In this document: positions 1 to 6,696 of the stretch, piece after piece
Numbering within the stretch: position 1 is the stretch's first letter
Layout of the letters: each line of letters opens with the position of its first letter
Origin: Balneola sp.
GTDB taxonomy: Bacteria > Bacteroidota > Rhodothermia > Balneolales > Balneolaceae
Length of the DNA: 37,518 nucleotides
Direction: 5' to 3'
Assembly: GCA_002720745.1 (NCBI GenBank)
Contig: PBJO01000017.1
Location: 1 to 37,518, forward strand
The notes under the pieces: generated by a model
What the model was told of the DNA's origin: nothing
Database searches by the model: none
The model's input: the letters and a program-made list of their open reading frames with translations, nothing else
Position numbers and translations under genes: made by a program

Positions 1-1203
1 ATGCACAGACCCTTAATTTTCATAGGCTCAGATCCTACTCCTTTTCAATGGTTTCGTCTGCTACCTAAACTTGCAAAACATCCAAATGCCCGAATTATTT
101 TAGAGGCTGGTGCATCCTTGTACGGTTGGGATTTTGAAGAATTAAATGTAGTTCATAGTAAAGTAATCTTGGGATGGGAAAAGTTGCTATATAATTCAAA
201 AAATCTCAAATCATCTCCAATCAATTCATTCGATGGGATTATTCGCTTAGGAAAGGAAGCGCTAAACCCAGCTTTGGCTCATTTTTTTTCTGAGCATAAG
301 TATCTCACTCAACTGCGGTTTATCACACATGAACCTTATGAGGATGCGTTAGCTAGTCAACCTTATTTTATCACTCCAGAAGTAGCTTTTTCTTGGGTTG
401 ACTTAGAAAATAAACATACTCAAGTTACTTCTAAAAAATGGCATAATACATTAGATGAACTAAATAAAGAATATTTAGAGCAATTGGAGCAGCATTTCAA
501 TCAAGGCCAAAATAATACACTTACTGATGGAGCTGTTTTTTATCGATTAAGTAAAATTCTCCCATCATCCACTCCTATTTTTTTATCTAACTCTTTTCCT
601 GTTCGTGATCAAGCGTTATTTGCTCCAATGTGGTCGGTTGACAATCCCTTGATATCACAACGTGGTGCAGCAGGTATCGATGGGATTAGTTCCACCGCTC
701 TAGGGGTATCATTATCCTGCCAACTACCCGCAGCCGTTTTAACAGGTGATATTGCTTTTTTCTACGACATCAATGCCCTTTTATCTGCTAAGTTAATCAC
801 TAAACCATTGATTATTTTTGTTATTAATAATGGGGGTGGGAATATTTTTAGTAGCCTTCCTATTAAAAAAGCAGCTCCAGACAGTATGGATTGGTTCATA
901 ACCCCACAACAAGTATCCATCGAATATCTTGCGCGAAGCTACGGACTGAACTATTCCAAGATTGTCAATTCCAATCAGCTTTGGGATAACGATTGGGCTG
1001 AACAAGTCCAGGAATTACTTAAAGTACATACTTTGATCCATTCGAGTACCATTCAGACAGAAGATGATAAATTTAAAAAAGGTCCAGAAGAAACAAACCA
1101 AGTTTATCCTACATCAATTAATACTGCTTTAAATGTAAAAATTGTTGAGTTTATCACCAATAGTGAAGCATCCATTGCTGAGCGTAATGATTTTAGGAAG
1201 TAA
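1..1203 (+). CDS. menD: MenD, SEPHCHC synthase (5' end outside window)
   Basis: Thiamine-diphosphate enzyme of menaquinone synthesis that joins isochorismate and 2-oxoglutarate to make SEPHCHC in the cytoplasm. Only about 400 residues are present, against roughly 550-580 in the family, so the N-terminal pyrimidine-binding domain lies before base 1 and the ATG at base 1 is probably an internal methionine. The visible part covers the middle domain and the C-terminal cofactor domain. The family motif RGAAGIDG is followed by the diphosphate/Mg site, with GD at residues 249-250 of the visible part and NNGGGN at 276-281. The gene is followed at once by menH, and menB lies further on, a usual menaquinone gene order. 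The last residues are lysine-rich and poorly conserved, which is normal. Family assignment is secure; only the start is missing. Confidence 0.95.
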   Translation: MHRPLIFIGSDPTPFQWFRLLPKLAKHPNARIILEAGASLYGWDFEELNVVHSKVILGWEKLLYNSKNLKSSPINSFDGIIRLGKEALNPALAHFFSEHKYLTQLRFITHEPYEDALASQPYFITPEVAFSWVDLENKHTQVTSKKWHNTLDELNKEYLEQLEQHFNQGQNNTLTDGAVFYRLSKILPSSTPIFLSNSFPVRDQALFAPMWSVDNPLISQRGAAGIDGISSTALGVSLSCQLPAAVLTGDIAFFYDINALLSAKLITKPLIIFVINNGGGNIFSSLPIKKAAPDSMDWFITPQQVSIEYLARSYGLNYSKIVNSNQLWDNDWAEQVQELLKVHTLIHSSTIQTEDDKFKKGPEETNQVYPTSINTALNVKIVEFITNSEASIAERNDFRK

Positions 1204-1204
1204 T

Positions 1205-2023
1205 ATGGAAGGATATTACCAACAAGTGCGAGGGCTGCAATATTATTACATTACAAAAGGACATGGGAAGCAAGATGTAATTTTTTTGCATGGTTTTTTA
1301 GGCTCACATGCAATATTTCTAGAAGGTTTATTAGAGACCGATTTAATACATACACACCGGCTTATTTTGATGGATTTACTTGGGCATGGAGCCACCGAGG
1401 GTGCCGAATTACACTACCGATTTTCAGCAAAAGAACAAGTAGCTGACTTGGCTTATTTTATACGCCATCATTGCCAAAAACCAGTCATTTTGTGTGGATA
1501 CAGTATGGGAGCACGACTTGCGCTTTCTTTAGCGATTCAGCATCCTAACTTGTGTAGAGGATTAGTACTTGAGAGTGGTCATTTTGGAATTTGTAGGGAG
1601 ACAGAGCGTCAAAGCAGACAAAGTCTGGACGCACAAAGAGCAGATGAAATAAAGTCAGACTATTCCTCTTTTTTGCGGTACTGGGAAGATATTTCACTAT
1701 TTAATTCGCCCAATGCACGAATGCTCAATTCGGCCTACAGAGATATTCAAAAGACGCAGCAACCCATCTGGATTACTAATAGCCTGTTAGGATTTGGGGC
1801 AGGAACCATGCCTTGTCTAGAAAATCGACTCACTAGACTTCGTATGCCCGTTCTTCTTTTGGTTGGAGAAGATGATTCAAAATTTAAAGCGATTAACCAG
1901 AGAATGCATCTAATGCTACCTTCTTCTTATCTTAGCATTGTAAATGGAGCAGGCCACCGCGTTCACTGGGATGCTCCTGAAGCTTGGCAAAAAGAAATTG
2001 AACTTTTTATTTCCCTGTTATAA
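1205..2023 (+). CDS. menH: MenH-like alpha/beta hydrolase (SHCHC synthase)
   Basis: Probable 2-succinyl-6-hydroxy-2,4-cyclohexadiene-1-carboxylate synthase, which removes pyruvate from the MenD product. The 272-residue protein has an alpha/beta-hydrolase layout: an oxyanion-hole HGFLG near residue 30, nucleophile elbow GYSMGA with Ser100, a late acid in GEDD, and the catalytic His251 in GAGHR. I chose the ATG at 1205 because AGGAAG at 1195-1200 sits four bases upstream and the start follows the menD stop by one base. The longer frame opening with TTG at 1142 would overlap menD by about 60 bases and has no such signal. Position between menD and menB supports MenH over a generic esterase. Activity is inferred from family and context. 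Confidence 0.87.
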   Translation: MEGYYQQVRGLQYYYITKGHGKQDVIFLHGFLGSHAIFLEGLLETDLIHTHRLILMDLLGHGATEGAELHYRFSAKEQVADLAYFIRHHCQKPVILCGYSMGARLALSLAIQHPNLCRGLVLESGHFGICRETERQSRQSLDAQRADEIKSDYSSFLRYWEDISLFNSPNARMLNSAYRDIQKTQQPIWITNSLLGFGAGTMPCLENRLTRLRMPVLLLVGEDDSKFKAINQRMHLMLPSSYLSIVNGAGHRVHWDAPEAWQKEIELFISLL

Positions 2024-2059
2024 CCAACCCAGCAAATTGTAAATCAAAAAGGATTATTT

Positions 2060-2899
2060 ATGAGTAAATGGACCCCTAAAAAAGCATACGAAGACATCAC
2101 TTATGCCACTAGAAACGGTGTGGCTCGCATCGCTTTTAACCGTCCAGAGGTGCGTAATGCCTTTCGCCCAAAAACTGTTTTTGAATTATATGAAGCGCTA
2201 CTAGATGCGAAAGAAGACAACAGTATTGGCGTTGTTTTACTTTCGGGTGAAGGTCCTTCACCAAAAGATGGGGGCTGGGCTTTTTGCTCTGGTGGTGACC
2301 AACGAGTACGTGCAAAAACCGGATATAAAGCTGAAGATGGAATTCCCAGATTGAATATTTTGGAAGTTCAGCGACTTATCCGATTTATGTCAAAAGTGGT
2401 TATTGCTGTAGTACCTGGTTGGGCGGTAGGTGGCGGCCACAGTTTACATGTAACATGCGATTTAACACTTGCGAGCCAAGAACACGCTATCTTTAAGCAG
2501 ACTGATACAGATGTTGCAAGTTTTGATGGGGGGTTTGGCTCAGCCTACCTTGCCCGTCAAGTGGGACAAAAAAGAGCTCGGGAAATTTTTTTCTTAGGTA
2601 GAAACTATTCGGCTCAAGAGGCCTTTGAAATGGGAATGATTAATGCAGTCATACCTCATAATGAGCTTGAAAAAACCGCTTATCAGTGGGCGCAAGAAAT
2701 CCTACAAAAAAGCCCAACAGCAACTAAAATGGTTAAATTCGCTTTTAACCTGATCGATGATGGACTAGTTGGCCAACAAGTTTTTTCCGGTGAGGCAACT
2801 CGACTAGCCTATATGACTGAAGAGGCTGAAGAAGGTAAAAATGCTTTTTTGGAGAAAAGAGAACCGAATTGGGAAAAGTTCAAACGCTCACCTTCTTAG
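2060..2899 (+). CDS. menB: MenB, 1,4-dihydroxy-2-naphthoyl-CoA synthase
   Basis: Crotonase-fold enzyme that closes the ring of o-succinylbenzoyl-CoA to give dihydroxynaphthoyl-CoA in menaquinone synthesis. The 279 residues are full length for the family. Visible motifs are the substrate loop FCSGGDQ near residue 75, the oxyanion-hole stretch GWAVGGGH near residues 120-127, and QTDTDVASFDGG starting at Gln147. The Asp at 149 stands where type II (bicarbonate-independent) MenB enzymes carry a catalytic carboxylate; E. coli, a type I enzyme, has Gly there. A GGA-containing AAAAAGGA sits about six bases before the ATG. It follows menH by 36 bases in the same direction, and the men run ends here facing dnaJ; I see no convincing terminator in the short gap. 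Confidence 0.96.
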   Translation: MSKWTPKKAYEDITYATRNGVARIAFNRPEVRNAFRPKTVFELYEALLDAKEDNSIGVVLLSGEGPSPKDGGWAFCSGGDQRVRAKTGYKAEDGIPRLNILEVQRLIRFMSKVVIAVVPGWAVGGGHSLHVTCDLTLASQEHAIFKQTDTDVASFDGGFGSAYLARQVGQKRAREIFFLGRNYSAQEAFEMGMINAVIPHNELEKTAYQWAQEILQKSPTATKMVKFAFNLIDDGLVGQQVFSGEATRLAYMTEEAEEGKNAFLEKREPNWEKFKRSPS

Positions 2900-2927
2900 T
2901 CAGAAATAGAGCTATCTACTAGTATTA

Positions 2928-4103
2928 TTACCCTCCAAATACATCTTTCATTTTCGAAAAGAAACCCTTTTCTTCTTCAGTTTGATTGGAGATAGCGAAA
3001 TTATCATTTCCTTGCAAACTCTCAATAGCCGTCCGCTCTTTATCGGTCAGTTTTTTTGGAATATACACGTTCAACCGAACATACTGATCTCCCTCTCCCG
3101 AACGATTCAGTCCAATTATTCCTTTACCTCGCATTCTAAGCAGCTTTCCAGGTTGCGTACCTTCTTCTATGCGTAATTTAGCTTTACCCTTCAAAGTAGG
3201 CACTTCCAATTCCGCCCCCAAAACTGCTTGAGGGACGGTTAAGGTTAGATCGTAGTAAATATTGTTTCCATCTCGCTTAAAGTGCTCATGTAGAGTTTCT
3301 TGAATGAGTACAATTAAATCACCTGCAGAACCACCACGACGACCCGCATTCCCCTGATCTCGGAGAGTTAGATAATTACCATCAGAAACACCCGACGGTA
3401 TATTTACCTTTATTGTTTCTTCCCCATTTGTACGTCCTTCGCCCGAACATGAAGTACATTTATTTCGGATAATACGCCCTTCGCCTTGGCAGGTAGGACA
3501 GGCCTGAACATTCACCATTTGACCTAGCATAGTACGTGTTACTTGTCGCACTTCACCTAATCCATTACAGGTACTACAGGTTTCAAAATCTGAATCACTT
3601 GCTGCACCAGTGCCAGAACAAGTGCTACATATTAGTTGCTTTTTTACTTTTAGTTTTTTTTCAGTGCCAAATGCTATTTCTTCTAAGCTAAGTGGTATTC
3701 TGATTTTTAAATCCGACCCGGGAGTTCCTGGCTCTCTTCTGCGGCCACGGGAACGACTCCTACCTCCGCCACTAAACACATCTTCACCAAAAAAACCACC
3801 CCCAAATATATCCCCAAAACGACTAAAGATATCTTCTACATCGAAATCCATATTGCCACCACCAAAACCACCCTGTCCACCAATTCCTGCATGGCCAAAT
3901 TGATCATATTGCGCTCTTTTTTGAGGGTCTTGTAGTATCTCATAGGCCTCTGCAGCTTCCTTGAACTTCTTTTCAGCATTAGCATCTCCTTTGTTTCTGT
4001 CGGGATGATACTTCATAGCAAGTTTACGGTAAGCTTTTTTTAATTCGGCCTCGCCCACCCCTTTTGTGACTCCCAATACTTCGTAATAGTCGCGTTTAGA
4101 CAT
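2928..4103 (-). CDS. dnaJ: DnaJ, Hsp40 co-chaperone
   Basis: Cytoplasmic co-chaperone that delivers unfolded clients to DnaK and stimulates its ATPase. The 391-residue protein is a complete type I DnaJ. The J domain spans about residues 1-70 with the HPD triad at 33-35, followed by a Gly/Phe-rich linker. Four CxxCxGxG zinc repeats follow ([32 protein letters not shown]), then two beta-rich client-binding domains. The linker also has a short Arg/Ser-rich patch (RSRSRGRRR) before the beta domains, a little more basic than usual. It lies 38 bases after grpE in the same direction, so the two are almost certainly co-transcribed. No dnaK or hrcA is visible in this window. Confidence 0.97.
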   Translation of the reverse strand: MSKRDYYEVLGVTKGVGEAELKKAYRKLAMKYHPDRNKGDANAEKKFKEAAEAYEILQDPQKRAQYDQFGHAGIGGQGGFGGGNMDFDVEDIFSRFGDIFGGGFFGEDVFSGGGRSRSRGRRREPGTPGSDLKIRIPLSLEEIAFGTEKKLKVKKQLICSTCSGTGAASDSDFETCSTCNGLGEVRQVTRTMLGQMVNVQACPTCQGEGRIIRNKCTSCSGEGRTNGEETIKVNIPSGVSDGNYLTLRDQGNAGRRGGSAGDLIVLIQETLHEHFKRDGNNIYYDLTLTVPQAVLGAELEVPTLKGKAKLRIEEGTQPGKLLRMRGKGIIGLNRSGEGDQYVRLNVYIPKKLTDKERTAIESLQGNDNFAISNQTEEEKGFFSKMKDVFGG

Positions 4104-4141
4104 GAATTCTGTATTTATAGATAACTTAGTTTAGACTACTT

Positions 4142-4825
4142 TTATTCACTAACAATTACTTTTGCATGTTTGATAACTCGGTTGCCTATTTTATATCCAG
4201 ATTCGAGCACTTGTAGCACAGTATTACTAGGGGTTTTTGAGTCTTCTGTAGGCTGTCGTAACATTGCATCATGGAAATCTACATCAAAGGGTACTTGAAC
4301 CTGGTTAATTGGTTCAACACCGTATCGCTCGAAGAGCTGTTTAAATTTTGAAGCAACCATTTGCACACCTTGAAGAAAATTTTCATCGATTTTTGTACTT
4401 GCAGAAGCCTCTAAGGTACGGTTCATGTCTTCTGCAATCGGAAGAATATCTTGTAAGGCTTGGATACGTGCATCTTCAAACAAACTAATCCGCTCTTTTT
4501 GAACTCTTTTTCGCACATTCTCTAATTCGGCTGCTTTACGGAGCAGGGCATCTTTTGTATTTGCTAGATCAAGTTGTAATTGGGCTTCTAAATCGAGTTC
4601 TTCCTCCTGACCATCCTCGTTAGTTTCTGCTTTTTCCGATGTAAGTTCAGTATTTAGTTCTACTGTAGTACTGTCAGATTCAACCGTATTTTGGTTGGTT
4701 GAATCATTGTCAGCATTATCATCGCTTGTCGAGTCCTTACTGCTTGAATCAGTAACTTGGTTCATTTCTTCTTGAATGGAATCTTTAACGTTTTGCATAC
4801 TGTTTTGCTGTGTACTTTCTTTCAT
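4142..4825 (-). CDS. grpE: GrpE, DnaK nucleotide exchange factor
   Basis: Homodimeric exchange factor that releases ADP from DnaK. The 227-residue protein is long for GrpE (family near 170-200). Roughly the first 85 residues are an acidic low-complexity tail rich in Ser, Thr, Asp, Glu and Asn. The long helical coiled-coil segment starts near EEELDLEAQL, passes through ELENVRKRVQKER, and ends in the small beta domain with the family-like VLESGYKIGNRVIKHAKV. It is the first gene of the grpE-dnaJ pair. The start at 4825 lacks a strong Shine-Dalgarno; later Met codons in the tail are possible starts and would only shorten the disordered part. The upstream region is described separately. Confidence 0.95.
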   Translation of the reverse strand: MKESTQQNSMQNVKDSIQEEMNQVTDSSSKDSTSDDNADNDSTNQNTVESDSTTVELNTELTSEKAETNEDGQEEELDLEAQLQLDLANTKDALLRKAAELENVRKRVQKERISLFEDARIQALQDILPIAEDMNRTLEASASTKIDENFLQGVQMVASKFKQLFERYGVEPINQVQVPFDVDFHDAMLRQPTEDSKTPSNTVLQVLESGYKIGNRVIKHAKVIVSE

Positions 4826-4925
4826 CTTATCTAAATAGTTTCCATTGTATTAATATTCATCCGCTTATTACTAAGTACTTTTATCAATATTTGATAAATC
4901 TGTAAAAATATAATTATTAAGTATT

Positions 4926-4944
4926 TTGGCAATTAGTATGCCAA
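4926..4944 (-). promoter_or_regulatory. Inverted repeat / possible sigma-54-like element before grpE
   Basis: TTGGCA and TGCCAA form a 6-7-6 inverted repeat about 100 bases upstream of grpE. Read on the minus strand the same bases give TTGGCATACTAATTGCC, in which GG and GC are separated by ten bases, as in -24/-12 promoters of RpoN holoenzyme. The positions after TGGCA depart from consensus. Either an operator or a promoter reading is possible, and chance cannot be excluded. No CIRCE repeat was found here. Another TTGGCATA occurs at 5004-5011, in the opposite orientation. Confidence 0.25.
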
Positions 4945-5011
4945 GCCGATTCAATAATTAGAAAATGACAAAGTTACCTTTTATTTATCTACATTATGAC
5001 AATTTTGGCAT

Positions 5012-5041
5012 AAAAAAAGCCCCTTCATGTCCGAAGGGGCT
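5012..5041 (-). terminator. Rho-independent terminator of the receptor/SGNH lipoprotein operon
   Basis: On the minus strand AGCCCCTTC, a six-base loop and GAAGGGGCT form a perfect 9-bp stem followed by a run of seven T. It lies 44 bases past the stop of the SGNH lipoprotein gene at 5085, as expected for its terminator, and insulates that operon from grpE downstream. Confidence 0.92.
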
Positions 5042-5084
5042 CAAATAAATATATAAAGGTTTATTTTAGCGTCTTCGCTTAAAC

Positions 5085-6689
5085 TTAAAAGGGAGCATAA
5101 ATTGGTTCAAATGCTAATGGATCAACTGTAGGTATGGTTGCCCCATAATTAGCATTTAAAACTTTGATTATTTCATTAGCAAGCAGTGCTTGGCCTCTGG
5201 GATTTGGATGAACAAAGTCAGTTGAGAAGACACTATTGTACAATTCTGCTTGTGTTAATGAGAGTGGTACAAGATTAATACCACCTGACGTAAAGCCAAG
5301 AACTCCATCAGCCGCTTGTACCCCTGCATTACCCATACCAATGGCGGCAGCAATTTGAGGTGATAACCCAAACAAATCAGCCATTATAGGATGTATGTCT
5401 ACTAAATGTAAATTGTCGTTATTATTAGCTGCAGCTGTTATAGCAGCATTGTACTGAGCAGCATGGTATAAGATATTACCTTGTTCTGCCGCAGTCAAAG
5501 TATATTGATCGGAAAGTGGCACTGACACGCCTGGAATACTCCCATCTTCTTGTGGTACACCAATCGTAAATATTGCAGTCAATGGAAAAATATCAGCGGG
5601 TATGCCTAGTGATGCTACGCCAGGCGATGCTTGACGCATACTAGCTATTCCCATAGCTGATAAATCAGTTAATGATTCGTCAGTAATAACAGGTGCATTT
5701 GCCACATCAGCTGTGAATGTAATTTTTCTAATCGCAGCTTCTTCAGCAGTAATCGCACCAGCTAGAACTACTTGATCTAATGCAGCATTATATGCTCCAT
5801 ATGCCGCCACACTGTTTAAAAATGCTGCTGTAGGAGCATCAACAGAACCAGCTGGGAGTAGGTTTACACCACCACTTAATTGAGTTGCCGCCTGAAAATA
5901 TGGAAGTATGGTCCACGGCGCTATATTTAAGACTATTCCATGAGCCCCATTGGCTGTTAAAGCAGCTACTGATGCATTAATCGTCGCAGTAAATGTCGCA
6001 GGATCGGTCAATGCACCAGTATTGGTAGGATCATATCCATCTACAGAGCCTCCACCTAATGCATACCCCAAAAGGTCATTTCCTCCAGGCCATAATGAGA
6101 AAAAAGTTGGACTACTTGCTACTGCATCACCTAATACGGTTGCTGTTGGTCCACTCATAAATGCACCAAAGAGAGGATTTGCTTGTCCGTATCCTGCTAC
6201 ACCCATGTCAATTGCTCTCATGCCAGGCACTGAGAAATTATGTATCGGTGAATTTGTATTTTGTTTTACCCCATCACCAACTGATGGAACCAGTGCGTCA
6301 CCTAATGAACCTTGGCCTGTTGTTAAGAAAGCAAGGGCAGCGTTGAGATCTATAGCCGTTCTCCCAGTACCCATAACCGTTACTATATTTGGATAATTAT
6401 AAGTAATGGTAGGATCAATTTGTTGTAATTGTCTTGCTACAATAGTAGGGTACGCATTTTCTTGTCCTTCCTTAAAAAAGCCACCATCTTGATATCCCGC
6501 AGTCATGGAAGCACCCAGCCAAACAAAGTTTGAAGCTCTATCTTTTAGATCTCCTAGGGTCAGGTTAGATTCCGTCGCATTTGAGTCTATCCAATCACTC
6601 GTGAGTGTATCTTCAGAACTACAATTAGCTAAAACAATGATAGCTAAAGCTAAAGTAGCGATGTGTTTAAATGTCTTAATACTATTCAT
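5085..6689 (-). CDS. SGNH/GDSL-family hydrolase, lipoprotein
   Basis: Probable envelope-anchored esterase or deacylase. The 534-residue product begins with a lipoprotein signal (hydrophobic run, then lipobox LANC with Cys near residue 23). SGNH blocks are visible in order: LGASMTAGY near residue 58 carries the nucleophile Ser, WPGGNDLLG carries the Gly and Asn of the oxyanion hole, and DFVHPNPRG near the C-terminus holds the Asp/His pair. It is much longer than a minimal SGNH domain (about 200 residues) because of large Ala- and Thr-rich insertions between the blocks. It starts seven bases after the stop of the TonB-dependent receptor, so both are one operon ending at the terminator at 5012-5041. 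The substrate is not visible; an acylated glycan or lipid taken up by the receptor is a guess from context. Confidence 0.85.
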   Translation of the reverse strand: MNSIKTFKHIATLALAIIVLANCSSEDTLTSDWIDSNATESNLTLGDLKDRASNFVWLGASMTAGYQDGGFFKEGQENAYPTIVARQLQQIDPTITYNYPNIVTVMGTGRTAIDLNAALAFLTTGQGSLGDALVPSVGDGVKQNTNSPIHNFSVPGMRAIDMGVAGYGQANPLFGAFMSGPTATVLGDAVASSPTFFSLWPGGNDLLGYALGGGSVDGYDPTNTGALTDPATFTATINASVAALTANGAHGIVLNIAPWTILPYFQAATQLSGGVNLLPAGSVDAPTAAFLNSVAAYGAYNAALDQVVLAGAITAEEAAIRKITFTADVANAPVITDESLTDLSAMGIASMRQASPGVASLGIPADIFPLTAIFTIGVPQEDGSIPGVSVPLSDQYTLTAAEQGNILYHAAQYNAAITAAANNNDNLHLVDIHPIMADLFGLSPQIAAAIGMGNAGVQAADGVLGFTSGGINLVPLSLTQAELYNSVFSTDFVHPNPRGQALLANEIIKVLNANYGATIPTVDPLAFEPIYAPF

Positions 6690-6696
6690 GATTTAA

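Noticed and set aside
1142-1204. Longer menH start at TTG 1142
   Set aside because: It would overlap menD by about 60 bases, and AGGAAG sits just before ATG 1205, where the conserved part begins.
3610-3903. Plus-strand open frame opposite dnaJ
   Set aside because: It is an antisense shadow of the Gly/Phe-rich and zinc region of dnaJ, proline-rich by codon complementarity, with no family features.
4826-5084. CIRCE element (HrcA operator) before grpE
   Set aside because: No TTAGCACTC / GAGTGCTAA inverted repeat is present in this interval.
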